From: Marinobacterium lutimaris
GTDB taxonomy: Bacteria; Pseudomonadota; Gammaproteobacteria; Pseudomonadales; Balneatricaceae
Assembly (NCBI RefSeq): GCF_900108065.1
Contig: NZ_FNVQ01000008.1
Coordinates: forward strand, 61,727 to 125,726
Reading direction: 5' to 3'
DNA length: 64,000 nt
Shown here: positions 48,385 to 57,131 of the stretch, one piece after another
How the letters are laid out: every line of letters begins with the position of its first letter
Numbering within the stretch: position 1 is the stretch's first letter
Translations under genes and position numbers: made by a program
Notes under the pieces: generated by a model
The model's input: only the letters and a program-made list of their open reading frames with translations
What the model was told of the DNA's origin: nothing
Database searches by the model: none

Positions 48385-48421
48385 GCGTCTGTGCGATCAA
48401 CGACACAGAGCCTGGGAAGGC
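48366..48421 (-). terminator. Terminator of the MFS-USP gene, overlapping the dnaE2 promoter
   Basis: GCCTTCC/GGAAGGC (48374-48380 and 48415-48421) plus inner TCTGTG/CACAGA, followed on the minus strand by ATTTTTTT. It lies after the MFS-USP stop and includes the dnaE2 -35 element. Confidence 0.75.
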
Positions 48422-48466
48422 GAAACATTACGCTGGAGAACGTAAGGGGAAATTCGTTAAGCGACG

Positions 48467-50083
48467 CTACTGTCCGGCAGCCGGCACAACCATCAGTTCG
48501 ATATCCTCGCCGGCTCTGCGGTTCAGGCCATCCACCAGGCTGCCGTGCAGAATATGGGCAAGGGTGCGCTCTGGACCGCGTCCCAAAATTACACCGGCGG
48601 GTTTCAGCCGCTCGATCTGCTCGAGAATACGGGTGGTCAGGTGTACGGCCGCCGCTTCCAGCACCTCGACACTGACGCTCAGGCCCGCCTGTTCAAGACG
48701 CGCGCGGGCAGTACTGACCAACTGCTCAGAGCGAGCCAGGCTCTCTGTATCCAGCGCCCCTTCGGCCAGAGCCTCAAAGGTGCGCACATGCAGCACCCGC
48801 ACCGGCTGACGCGATTGAGTGGCCACCTGTATCGCCCGCTCCAGCACCGCGTTATCGGTGCTATCGCCGGCCAGGGCGACGATCAGCTCATCTTTATGGA
48901 CATCACCAGCGGTCTGCTGCTCACCGCCGTAATGGCCCAGTGAAGAGCGGCGTACAAAGAGCACCAACGGTGCGACCAGGGCCGCGGCCGCAGCCACATA
49001 GAACGCCAGCGCAGTACCGAAGTGTTCCGCCAGCAGCGGCACCACAAAAGGCGCGACCACACCGGCGAACCAACGTACGAAGTTGTAGCCGGCGGAAGCC
49101 ACCGGGCGCGGCGAATCGGACACCTCCAGCGCGATCTCGGTGTACACCGTATTGCAGATACCGTTCACAGAACCGGAAAGCACCACGCAGACGGCGATCC
49201 CTTCCACCGACAACTGGGTCATGGCGACCAGCAGCAGCGCCTGAATAGTCAGACAGACCGAGACAATCTGCAGAGCGCTGAAACGGGATTGCAGGCGCGG
49301 CGCCACAAATACGGAGAACAGCGCCAGCATCAGACCCCAGCCGAAGAAAATCAGCCCCACCGCATGGGCCGACATCTGCAGCACGAACGGCACAAAAGCC
49401 AGAATGGTGAAGAACGCGAAGTAGTAGAAAAACGCGCTGCAGGATGCGGTCAGCAAACCACTATGACCCAGGGCACGGATCGGAGCGGTCAGCGAGGTTT
49501 TCTGCGCAGGCTTCGGCTGCTCCGGCAGCCAAAGTGCTATCGCCACGAACGCGATCGCCATCAGGGTAGCGGTACCAAAGAAGGGATAGCGCCAGGAGTG
49601 AGCCCCCAGGGCCGCGCCCAGCAGCGGACCAACAGAGATGCCCAACCCCAGAGCCGCTTCATAGATCAGGATTGCGGTCATGGTGCCGCCGCGGGAAGCC
49701 GCCACGATCACTGAGAGCGCAGTCACCACGAAAAAGGCGTTACCCAGCCCCCAGCCGGCGCGGAAGCTCACCAGCTCCGCCACCGAATCCGAGGTGCCGG
49801 CCAGGGCCGAAAAGATAACGATAAGCACCGCACCCAGCAGCACCGTCTTGCGGCCGCCCAGGCGGCTGGAAACAAAGCCGGTGATCAGCATCATGATCGA
49901 GGTGACAAAGAAGTAACTGGTGAACAGCAGCGAAACCTGGCTCGGTGAGGCATTGAGCCCTTCCGCGATGGAGACCAGGATCGGGTCGACCAGGCCGATC
50001 GACATAAAACCGACCACGCAGGCAAAGGCCGTGGCCCAGACCGCTTTAGGTTGATCGAAGAAATTTGCCTTCTGTTCACTCAT
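48467..50083 (-). CDS. MFS transporter with C-terminal universal stress protein domain
   Basis: A 538-residue protein. Residues 1-390 are a twelve-helix major facilitator (SRLGGRKTVLLGAVL is the loop 2-3 signature). Residues about 400-535 are a soluble Usp domain (DELIVALAGDSTDNAVLERAIQVA; GVILGRGPERTLAHILHGSLVDGLNRRAG with the nucleotide-site G...GS pattern). The Usp part probably tunes transport to ATP or stress status. Divergent from a MarR gene, its probable repressor. The cargo is unknown; a drug-type exporter is likely. Confidence 0.88.
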   Translation of the reverse strand: MSEQKANFFDQPKAVWATAFACVVGFMSIGLVDPILVSIAEGLNASPSQVSLLFTSYFFVTSIMMLITGFVSSRLGGRKTVLLGAVLIVIFSALAGTSDSVAELVSFRAGWGLGNAFFVVTALSVIVAASRGGTMTAILIYEAALGLGISVGPLLGAALGAHSWRYPFFGTATLMAIAFVAIALWLPEQPKPAQKTSLTAPIRALGHSGLLTASCSAFFYYFAFFTILAFVPFVLQMSAHAVGLIFFGWGLMLALFSVFVAPRLQSRFSALQIVSVCLTIQALLLVAMTQLSVEGIAVCVVLSGSVNGICNTVYTEIALEVSDSPRPVASAGYNFVRWFAGVVAPFVVPLLAEHFGTALAFYVAAAAALVAPLVLFVRRSSLGHYGGEQQTAGDVHKDELIVALAGDSTDNAVLERAIQVATQSRQPVRVLHVRTFEALAEGALDTESLARSEQLVSTARARLEQAGLSVSVEVLEAAAVHLTTRILEQIERLKPAGVILGRGPERTLAHILHGSLVDGLNRRAGEDIELMVVPAAGQ

Positions 50084-50129
50084 TCCGATCTGACTCCTGT
50101 CATTGCATCAGTTATCGAACGGCATTTAT

Positions 50130-50185
50130 CTGTAATATACAGACAATAGCAACTAGCAACGCGGGCAACAACCTGTATTATGCAG
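50130..50185. promoter_or_regulatory. Two MarR-type operator candidates
   Basis: CTGTAATATACAG (50130-50142) and CTGTATTATGCAG (50173-50185) are two similar 13-bp dyads, 43 bp apart, in the gap between the divergent MFS-USP and marR genes. Spacing and form fit MarR-family sites controlling both genes. They differ from a LexA box, which needs an 8-bp spacer. Confidence 0.65.
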
Positions 50186-50212
50186 ACAGATATCGATATC
50201 AGCGGAATAACA

Positions 50213-50653
50213 ATGAGAGAAACCGACTCCATATCACGTCTGGAATACCAGCTGGCCAACCTGGCCCGCACGCTAGAAGCTATTAATCGCCGCCGCAAAT
50301 ACCCACTGGAGCGGGCGCACTACCTGTTGCTGCTGCATCTGCGCAAGGGCGCACTCAGCGTCGGTGAACTGGCCGCCAAACTGGCACTGGATAACTCCAC
50401 GGTCACGCGCCAGCTTAATGCCATGGAAAAACGGGGCCTGATTATCAAACGTCCCAACCCCGCCGACGGCCGCAGCGCGCTGATAGAGCGCACGAAAGAG
50501 GGGTGCCAACTGGCGGAAGCGATGCATGACCAGCGCACCCAGCGGATCGAGCGGATGCTGGAAAACTGGACCCAGGAAGATATAGAAACCTGTTCGAAGC
50601 TGACCGCCCGCCTCACCGATGCCCTGAACCGCAGCATGGATGAGCCGGACTAG
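50213..50653 (+). CDS. MarR family transcriptional regulator
   Basis: A 146-residue winged-helix regulator. LSVGELAAKLALDNSTVTRQLNAMEKRGLI (residues 49-78) is the HTH and NPADGRSALIERT the wing. The frame opens at 50180, but that ATG lies in the second operator; ATG 50213 with GGAA upstream is preferred. It likely represses itself and the divergent MFS-USP gene. Confidence 0.88.
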   Translation: MRETDSISRLEYQLANLARTLEAINRRRKYPLERAHYLLLLHLRKGALSVGELAAKLALDNSTVTRQLNAMEKRGLIIKRPNPADGRSALIERTKEGCQLAEAMHDQRTQRIERMLENWTQEDIETCSKLTARLTDALNRSMDEPD

Positions 50654-50664
50654 CCGAGCCCTGC

Positions 50665-52089
50665 TCAGCCGAACCAGCCGTGGATAAACCAGCCACCGCT
50701 GCTGTCGCGGAACACCCAGCCACAGCGGCCATCGGGCCAGCGTGCGACATAATAGTCACGTGTGACCGGCCCATCCCACCAGCCGCTGCTGATCCGCTCA
50801 GGGCCACGCAGCCAATGCAGTGTGCGCTGGTCGCTGGGAGCCAGGCGCTGCGGCCTGGAGAGCAGCCAGCCCGGTCGGACCAGCCCCACAGGCAGTAGAC
50901 TTCCACCGCCTGCTGCTGTTTTTCCGGCCGTTTTTTCTGCTGTAACTCCGAGCAGGGTATTGGCCCGTTCCGGCCGATGATCCGCGCACCAGCCCAGCGG
51001 CTGCACCGACTCCGCTCCCAGGCGGCTGCGCAGACGGCTGATCAGTTCCGCCGGTGTGGTCTGCGCCTGGGCCGGTGCAAACAGATCGGCATTGTGCGCC
51101 TTTTGGCCCTGCCCCTCTTCCGCCTCAAGCTGCAGCGCCAGTACCGGGGCTTTGAGCTTTTCACGCTCCAGCTGCAAACGGCAGAGCTCCAGCCAGTGCG
51201 CCGCCGACGCGGTGCCCGCGGCATGGCCGATTGTCAGTTGCTGTTCAACACCCTCGCGCTGGTAAAGCGCGATATGCAGCAGGCTGACCTTCTGCTGACG
51301 GATATGCAGAAACCCTTCCAGCGCTTCCAGCAGACGCCGCAACGGAAACAGCAGTCCCTGGCTGTGGATAATTTCGGCAGCCAGCTCCACCTTCTGACGG
51401 AAACGCTCCGGCGGAATAAAGGGTTCCGGCAGTGCTGCGCCCGGTTCGACTATCTTTTCCAGCTCCCGCAGCAGTGACTGACCAAAGCGCTGCGCCAGCT
51501 CGATACGCGGCAGTTTCAGCAGATCGCCCAGGGTGCGCAAACCCACGCCTCTGAGCTGTTCGCTCTGTTTGACCGGCAGCGCCAGCTGGCCAATCTCCAG
51601 ACTATGTAAACGCGCCCACCAGCGCTGAGGATCAGCTTCGGTACAACTTTGCACCCGGGCCAGCAGTTCGGCGCCTCGAGCAGTTTCGCCCACCGCCATG
51701 CGGGCGCTGTAGCCGTTACGCTCCAGGCTGGCGGATAATTGATCGAGCAGTGTTTCCAGGCCGCCGAAATAGTGCAGCATGCTGGCAATCTCCAGCAGCA
51801 GGGAACGCGGCGGACAAACACTGATGCGGGCACTGAAGCCCCCGGCCCAGAGCGCCAACTGCTCAAGACTCTGGCGCAGACGCGCCTCATCGGTTTCCAG
51901 CAAGGTAAGTTCCGGACTCAGCGCCAGAGCGGTGGCGAGAGCCTGACCGGCTTTGACGCCCTCAGCCTCTGCCACCGGATTACCCAGCAAGATCCTCTGC
52001 CGGCTATCCAGCAGTGCCTGGGGTGTCTCCCGCGGCAAGCCATGCAGCTCCAGCGCCAGCCAGGGAAAGTGAATAGAGAGCCAGCGCAT
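50665..52089 (-). CDS. imuB: ImuB, inactive Y-family polymerase homologue
   Basis: A 474-residue protein related to DinB-type polymerases. MRWLSIHFPWLALE begins it, where catalytic relatives have an acidic residue, so the catalytic carboxylates are missing, as expected for ImuB. RVGLRTLGDLLKLPR-like HhH and the C-terminal RPGWLLSRPQRL and WWDGPVTRDYYVARWPDGRCGW segments are typical. ImuB is the hub linking DnaE2 to the beta clamp and ImuA. It follows imuA by one base. Confidence 0.95.
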   Translation of the reverse strand: MRWLSIHFPWLALELHGLPRETPQALLDSRQRILLGNPVAEAEGVKAGQALATALALSPELTLLETDEARLRQSLEQLALWAGGFSARISVCPPRSLLLEIASMLHYFGGLETLLDQLSASLERNGYSARMAVGETARGAELLARVQSCTEADPQRWWARLHSLEIGQLALPVKQSEQLRGVGLRTLGDLLKLPRIELAQRFGQSLLRELEKIVEPGAALPEPFIPPERFRQKVELAAEIIHSQGLLFPLRRLLEALEGFLHIRQQKVSLLHIALYQREGVEQQLTIGHAAGTASAAHWLELCRLQLEREKLKAPVLALQLEAEEGQGQKAHNADLFAPAQAQTTPAELISRLRSRLGAESVQPLGWCADHRPERANTLLGVTAEKTAGKTAAGGGSLLPVGLVRPGWLLSRPQRLAPSDQRTLHWLRGPERISSGWWDGPVTRDYYVARWPDGRCGWVFRDSSGGWFIHGWFG

Positions 52090-52090
52090 C

Positions 52091-52711
52091 TCAAATCACC
52101 GCGGGCAGATCCACGGCCGCGGCAGGCAGCGGCCAGCCGCCACGACGCTTCAGCAGGGCGACTTCAGCGCCCTTATCGCTGGAATCCAGATGCAGGCGAT
52201 AAGCTGCGGGGGAGGATTGTGAGCGAACGGAGTCTGGCCGCATGATCAATCCCAGGCCGCCACCGGTCTGGGCCGCCAGCTGCAGCCGCCGCAGTGCCGG
52301 GGTGGTTACCTGTTCGCCCAGCCAACTCAAGACCAGCGGTGCGCAACCGCTTTTCAGCGCCTGCTCAATCGCCCAGAGTCGCTCCTTCATCGAATGAGTT
52401 CGGACCAGTTGCTGGCTTTCCGGCCGGATATCGGCCTGTAGAAATGACAGAGCACAGGGCTGATGCGGCGGATCGATCCAGAACACCGGGCGCTCCGGTT
52501 CCGCACGCCGCAGTAGCGGCCAGAGCAGGCGCAACTCACCACGCCCCTCCCCACTCTGTAGCAGCTCGATCAGCTGTCCTTTCAGCCAACCACCACCCAG
52601 GCGGGCATCCAGTTCAGGGTAGCCGCTGGATTCCAGCGCCTCCGCCTGGATCCCAGCATCCTGGGTACCCCGCCATAGCTGCCCCTGCTCCATTAATTGA
52701 ACCAGAGCCAT
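52091..52711 (-). CDS. imuA: ImuA (RecA/SulA-like mutasome protein)
   Basis: A 206-residue protein. LDARLGGGWLKGQLIELLQSGEGRGELRLL (residues 35-64) resembles the RecA core but with a degenerate P-loop. PVFWIDPPHQPCA and GLIMRPDSV fit ImuA. It is required with ImuB and DnaE2 for SOS mutagenesis. A GTG at 52717 and an ATG at 52711 are both open; GAGG is well placed for the ATG. A LexA box lies 18 bp upstream. Confidence 0.93.
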   Translation of the reverse strand: MALVQLMEQGQLWRGTQDAGIQAEALESSGYPELDARLGGGWLKGQLIELLQSGEGRGELRLLWPLLRRAEPERPVFWIDPPHQPCALSFLQADIRPESQQLVRTHSMKERLWAIEQALKSGCAPLVLSWLGEQVTTPALRRLQLAAQTGGGLGLIMRPDSVRSQSSPAAYRLHLDSSDKGAEVALLKRRGGWPLPAAAVDLPAVI

Positions 52712-52729
52712 AATCACAACCTCAAAATA

Positions 52730-52775
52730 CTGTATATTTAACCAGTATTTTGAGACAAAAACGCAGGCTTCTCAA
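52730..52775 (-). promoter_or_regulatory. LexA-controlled promoter of imuAB
   Basis: CTGT-N8-CCAG at 52730-52745 is a one-mismatch SOS box. On the minus strand TTGAGA (52775-52770), 17 bp, then CAAAAT (52752-52747) forms the promoter, with the same geometry as at dnaE2. Confidence 0.8.
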
Positions 52776-52795
52776 GCGGGCAGAATCAACCTGCT
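52757..52795 (-). terminator. Terminator of the LysR gene, overlapping the imuA promoter
   Basis: On the minus strand GCAGG (52794-52790) pairs with CCTGC (52767-52763) with inner TTCT/AGAA, followed by GTTTTT. It begins directly after the LysR stop and contains the imuA -35. Confidence 0.65.
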
Positions 52796-52796
52796 T

Positions 52797-53696
52797 TTAT
52801 TCGCCATTGAGTTGCTGGCTCAACCAGCCATGAAACTGCTGCACACCGGGCGTCCGGCTACGGTATGGCGGTACCAGGAAATAGAACCCGTAACCGCTGT
52901 GGTAGCTGATCCCCAATGGATTGACCACCTCGCCGGCCGCCAGCGCGTCCGCCGCCATAAAGTCAGGCACCAGAGCAATACCCTGACGCTGCCGCGCCGC
53001 TTCCAGCGACATGTAGAAATGTTCGAAACCGTGGTTGTAACGCGGCTGCAGCTCGCGTGACTCCAGCCCCGTCACTTCATGCAGAAAATGGCGCCAGAGC
53101 TGGGGACGGGTGGTGTGCTGCAGCAGCGGATGCTGCAGCAGATCGATCGGTTTTTCGATCGGCGTCTCCCGTAACAGATCGGGATGAATCACCGCCACCA
53201 GCTCCTCCTCGCGCAGCAGTACCGAGTATTCGTGGCTCAGCGACAGCGGCAGACAGCGGATCGCCATATCCGCCTCCGAGTCACGAAAGTTGAACTCACC
53301 ATCGCCACTGAGCATCGCCAGCTTCAGTTCAGGGATCGCTTTACGCAGGGCATCCAGCCGGGGAATCAGCCAGAGATTACTGAATGAAGGCGTCAGGTTC
53401 AGCGTCAGTGAACTGGATTCATGGGCCCGCTGCTGCAGCTGCGCGGTGGCCGACTGGATCTTCTCGATCGCCTGGGAGATGGCCGGCAGATACTGGCGCC
53501 CCGCCTCGGTCAGCACCAGGCCGGATGGCGAGCGATCGAACAGCGGCTGTTCCAGGTACTGCTCCAGCAGCTGGATCTGCTTGCTGACCGCTCCCTGGGT
53601 CACACACAGCTCCCGCGCCGCGCGCGAAAAGCTCAGACGACGCGCCGCCACCTCGAAGGTGCGCAGTGCATTGAGTGGTGGTAAGGATCCCGGCAT
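52797..53696 (-). CDS. LysR-type regulator (GcvA-like)
   Basis: A 299-residue LysR protein. PPLNALRTFEVAARRLSFSRAARELCVTQGAVSKQI (residues 6-41) is the GcvA-group HTH. The effector domain covers about 90-295. The frame opens at 53732, but GGAGG lies four bases before the ATG at 53696. It diverges from the aminotransferase-BKACE-TRAP cluster over 151 bp and is its likely regulator. Confidence 0.92.
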   Translation of the reverse strand: MPGSLPPLNALRTFEVAARRLSFSRAARELCVTQGAVSKQIQLLEQYLEQPLFDRSPSGLVLTEAGRQYLPAISQAIEKIQSATAQLQQRAHESSSLTLNLTPSFSNLWLIPRLDALRKAIPELKLAMLSGDGEFNFRDSEADMAIRCLPLSLSHEYSVLLREEELVAVIHPDLLRETPIEKPIDLLQHPLLQHTTRPQLWRHFLHEVTGLESRELQPRYNHGFEHFYMSLEAARQRQGIALVPDFMAADALAAGEVVNPLGISYHSGYGFYFLVPPYRSRTPGVQQFHGWLSQQLNGE

Positions 53697-53847
53697 CAAA
53701 CCTCCAACGGCAAAGCGAGTATCTTGCGGCACGACGAACCGCTACACCCCATGAGTTTTTGTCATACCCCCTGAGAATATATCGTTTGTTGCCGCTGCAT
53801 AAGCAACCTTTAATGCAGGAGACGCAACAACATTCATCAGGTGCATC

Positions 53848-55200
53848 GTGACCCAGGTATTCCACCGCCATTGTCACTCCGATCTTCCTTTCGCCACCCG
53901 TGGCGAGGGAGCTTACATCTACGACCAGTCAGGCAAAGCGTATCTCGACGCCAGCGGTGGCGCCGCCGTCTCCTGCCTCGGCCATAACCACGCCGGTGTC
54001 CGGGCCGCACTGCATGCGCAGATCGACCAGCTCGCCTATGCCCACAGCTCATTCTTTACCACCGAGGTGGCAGAGAACCTGGCCAGCCGCCTGACCGACA
54101 AGGCGCCGGGCTCACTGAACCACGTCTATTTTGTCAGCGGCGGTTCCGAAGCGGTGGAGTCTGCCCTGAAACTGGCACGGCAGTACTTTGTTGAAACCGG
54201 CGAACCGCAGCGCACCCGCTTTATCGCCCGTCGGCAGAGTTACCACGGCAATACGCTCGGCGCCCTGGCCGTGGGCGGTAACGCCTGGCGTCGCGCGCCC
54301 TTTTCGCCGCTGCTGATGCACGCCGAACATATCGCACCCTGCTATTCCTATCGCGACCAGCAGCCGGGCGAATCGCTGCACGACTACGGCCAGCGCGTTG
54401 CCAACGAGCTGGAGCAGCGCCTGCTCACCGTCGGCCCGGAAACCGTGATCGCCTTTATTGCCGAACCGGTGGTTGGGGCCACAGCCGGTGCACTGGCTCC
54501 GGTAGAAGGCTATTACAAGCGGATCCGCGAGATCTGCGACCGCTACGGCATCCTGCTGATCCTCGATGAGGTGATGTGTGGCATGGGGCGCACCGGCACC
54601 CTGTTTGCCCATGAGCAGGACGGAATCGAGGCGGATATTGTCACCATCGCCAAGGGCCTCGGCGCCGGCTACCAGCCGATCGGCGCGATGCTGGCCTCGG
54701 ACCGTATCTACGATGCGATCTCCGGCGGCTCGGGATTTTTCCAGCACGGCCACACCTATATGGCCCACGCCACCGCCATGGCGGGTTCTCTGGCGGTGAT
54801 GGATGCGTTCGAGAACGACGGCGTTCTCGCCCGGGTGACTCCCATGGGGGAGGCACTGGATCAGCGTTTACGCAACCGTTTTGGCGACCACCCCCATGTG
54901 GGCGATATCCGCGGTCGCGGCCTGTTCCAGGCGCTGGAGCTTGTGCATAACCGCGACAGTAAAAAGCCGTTCGACTCGCGCTCCAAACTGGACAAGCGGA
55001 TCAAGGCCCAAGCGATGCAGCTTGGCCTGATGTGTTATCCCATGGCCGGTACCATCGATGGTCAGCGCGGCCACCATATTCTTTTGGCGCCGCCGTTTAT
55101 CATCACCGATGAGCAGCTCGACGAACTCTGCGACAAGCTCTACCGAGCGGTGGATAAGATCACCCACGAGGCGCTTAAGGAGTATCCAGATGCGGGATGA
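53848..55200 (+). CDS. Class III PLP-dependent aminotransferase
   Basis: A 450-residue omega-type aminotransferase. GGSEAVESALKLARQY (residues 98-113), the LILDEVMCGMGRTG motif with the cofactor Asp, and Schiff-base Lys K269 in IAKGLGAGYQPIGAM are intact. Such enzymes move an amino group from beta-, gamma- or omega-amino acids to pyruvate or 2-oxoglutarate. The start is GTG with CAGGTG upstream. It overlaps the BKACE gene by 11 bp. Products could feed BKACE if it makes a beta-keto acid; that is inference. Confidence 0.9.
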   Translation: MTQVFHRHCHSDLPFATRGEGAYIYDQSGKAYLDASGGAAVSCLGHNHAGVRAALHAQIDQLAYAHSSFFTTEVAENLASRLTDKAPGSLNHVYFVSGGSEAVESALKLARQYFVETGEPQRTRFIARRQSYHGNTLGALAVGGNAWRRAPFSPLLMHAEHIAPCYSYRDQQPGESLHDYGQRVANELEQRLLTVGPETVIAFIAEPVVGATAGALAPVEGYYKRIREICDRYGILLILDEVMCGMGRTGTLFAHEQDGIEADIVTIAKGLGAGYQPIGAMLASDRIYDAISGGSGFFQHGHTYMAHATAMAGSLAVMDAFENDGVLARVTPMGEALDQRLRNRFGDHPHVGDIRGRGLFQALELVHNRDSKKPFDSRSKLDKRIKAQAMQLGLMCYPMAGTIDGQRGHHILLAPPFIITDEQLDELCDKLYRAVDKITHEALKEYPDAG

Positions 55201-56017
55201 TGAGCGCCTGATCATCGTGGCGCCCAACGGCGCTCGCCGGACTCACCAGGATCACCCGGCACTTCCCGTCAGCCCGGAAGAGATCGCCGATGCCGTGAGC
55301 GCCTGTGTCGAGGCCGGTGCGGCGATGGTGCATCTGCATGCGCGTACCTCCAAGGGCGAGCACTCCCTGGAGATCAGCGACAATATTGCCGTGCTTGAAG
55401 AGGTGCGCCGCCGGGTCGGCGACCGGGTCATTATTCAGGTCACCACCGAGGCGGTGGGCCGCTATCAACCGGCCCAGCAGATGGCACTGATCCGCGCCCT
55501 GGTACCTGAAGCCGCCTCCTTTGCGCTGCGCGAGCTGATCCCGTCACCGGAGTATGAAACCGGTTCCGCCGAGTTTTTCCACTGGTGCGCCGAGCGCAAC
55601 ATCCTCGCCCAGTACATCATCTATTCCGAGCAGGACCTGCTTTACTACCTGAGCCTGATCGAACGGGAGCTGCTGCCCAAACAGCGTCATCACCTGTTAT
55701 TTGTGCTTGGCCGCTACGCTGCCGACCAGCAATCCACGCCAGACGACCTGCTTCCTTTCACAGCTCTGCTGCCGCGTTTGAATGGCCGCCGCTGGGCCGT
55801 TTGCGCCTTTGGTGTCAGAGAACAGGAGTGCCTGCTGGCCGCGGCACAAATGGGCGGTGATCTGCGGGTCGGCTTCGAAAACAACCTGCTCACCCCCGAC
55901 GGCAAACCCGCCGCCGATAATGCCGATCAGGTACTCCGGCTGGTGGCACAGCTGAAACAACAGGCCCTGACTCCGGTCAGCGTGGACGATCTGCGCAGCG
56001 AGCCGGATATCCGATAG
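55190..56017 (+). CDS. BKACE (beta-keto acid cleavage enzyme) family protein
   Basis: A 275-residue TIM-barrel enzyme of the 3-keto-5-aminohexanoate cleavage family. These enzymes condense a beta-keto acid with acetyl-CoA to give acetoacetate and a new CoA ester. Metal ligands H48 and H50 lie in MVHLHAR, and the third, E230, in RVGFENN. The Arg at 226 is kept, but position 231 is Asn, where the characterised Kce enzyme has a catalytic Asp. NGARRTHQDHPALP is the family's N-terminal signature. ATG 55190 has AAGGAG; the longer frame is rejected. Translationally linked to the aminotransferase. Confidence 0.9.
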   Translation: MRDDERLIIVAPNGARRTHQDHPALPVSPEEIADAVSACVEAGAAMVHLHARTSKGEHSLEISDNIAVLEEVRRRVGDRVIIQVTTEAVGRYQPAQQMALIRALVPEAASFALRELIPSPEYETGSAEFFHWCAERNILAQYIIYSEQDLLYYLSLIERELLPKQRHHLLFVLGRYAADQQSTPDDLLPFTALLPRLNGRRWAVCAFGVREQECLLAAAQMGGDLRVGFENNLLTPDGKPAADNADQVLRLVAQLKQQALTPVSVDDLRSEPDIR

Positions 56018-56082
56018 CAAAAAAACTCAAACCTGAACTAGACTGAAATTCATATTCAGTGGAGCAAACTAAGGAGAGACGC

Positions 56083-57048
56083 ATGAAGAAGATTAAATCA
56101 GCCCTGATTGGCGCAGGCCTCGCGGCCATGATGAGCGCCACAGCAGTGCAGGCGCAGGACTTCATCACCATCGGTACCGGCGGCGTGACCGGCGTTTACT
56201 ATCCGACCGGTGGCGCCATCTGTCGACTCGTTAACAAGGATCGTGCTGAACATGGCATCCGCTGCTCCGTAGAGAGCACCGGTGGTTCAGTTTACAACAT
56301 CAACACCATTCGCTCCGGCGAGCTGGACATGGGTGTGGCCCAGTCCGACTGGCAGTATCACGCCTACAACGGCACCAGCCAGTTTGAAGAAGCCGGTCCG
56401 TTCAAGGAACTTCGTTCCGTGTTCTCTATTCATCCAGAGCCGTTCACCGTAGTCGCCCGTGCCGATTCCGGCATCAAGAGCTTTGATGACCTCAAGGGTA
56501 AGCGCGTCAACGTAGGTAACCCGGGTTCCGGCCAGCGCGGCACCATGGAAGTGCTGATGGATGCCAAGGGCTGGACCATGGATGATTTCGCCCTCGCATC
56601 TGAACTGAAAGCTGCCGAACAGTCCAAGGCACTGTGTGACAACAAGATCGACGCCATGGTCTACACCGTGGGCCACCCGAGCGGCTCCATCAAGGAAGCC
56701 ACCACCTCCTGCGATGCCATCATCGTAGAAGTGGCCGGTCCGACCGTGGATATGCTGGTCGATGAAAACCCGTTCTACCGCGTCGCTACCATCCCGGGTG
56801 GCATGTACAACGGTTCCGATGAGGATGTGAAAACCTTCGGTGTCGGTGCGACTTTTGTCACCTCCTCCAACGTGGATTCCAACCTGGTCTACCACGTGGT
56901 CAAGGCGGTGTTCGACAACTTCGATACCTTCAAGAAACTGCATCCGGCCTTCGCCAATCTGAAGAAGGAAGAGATGATCACCGACGGCCTCTCCGCTCCG
57001 CTGCATGAGGGTGCTATCAAGTACTACAAAGAAGCGGGGCTGATGTAA
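56083..57048 (+). CDS. TAXI-type TRAP transporter substrate-binding protein
   Basis: A 321-residue periplasmic protein with signal peptide [20 protein letters not shown]...VQA. The mature N-terminus [24 protein letters not shown] (residues 25-48) is the TAXI-family mark. It captures a solute for the TRAP permease downstream. TAXI proteins bind acidic amino acids or dicarboxylates, but the ligand here is open. AAGGAGA precedes the ATG. A hairpin separates it from the permease gene, so it is probably made in excess. Confidence 0.93.
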   Translation: MKKIKSALIGAGLAAMMSATAVQAQDFITIGTGGVTGVYYPTGGAICRLVNKDRAEHGIRCSVESTGGSVYNINTIRSGELDMGVAQSDWQYHAYNGTSQFEEAGPFKELRSVFSIHPEPFTVVARADSGIKSFDDLKGKRVNVGNPGSGQRGTMEVLMDAKGWTMDDFALASELKAAEQSKALCDNKIDAMVYTVGHPSGSIKEATTSCDAIIVEVAGPTVDMLVDENPFYRVATIPGGMYNGSDEDVKTFGVGATFVTSSNVDSNLVYHVVKAVFDNFDTFKKLHPAFANLKKEEMITDGLSAPLHEGAIKYYKEAGLM

Positions 57049-57077
57049 GCCAACGCGAATCCTTCGCTACGGAAAAA

Positions 57078-57103
57078 GGGAGCGGGCTTATCCCGCTCCC
57101 GTT
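57078..57103 (+). terminator. Intergenic hairpin between TAXI protein and permease
   Basis: GGGAGCGGG (57078-57086) and CCCGCTCCC (57092-57100) form a strong stem with a short T-tail. It is probably a partial terminator or mRNA stabiliser, as often seen after binding-protein genes. Confidence 0.75.
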
Positions 57104-57131
57104 TCACTTCTGTTTTTAAAAGGAGCTGCGC

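Noticed and set aside
50130..50185. LexA boxes in the marR/MFS gap
   Set aside because: The dyads are CTGTA-N3-TACAG-like with the wrong spacing for LexA (needs CTGT-N8-ACAG), so MarR sites are more likely.
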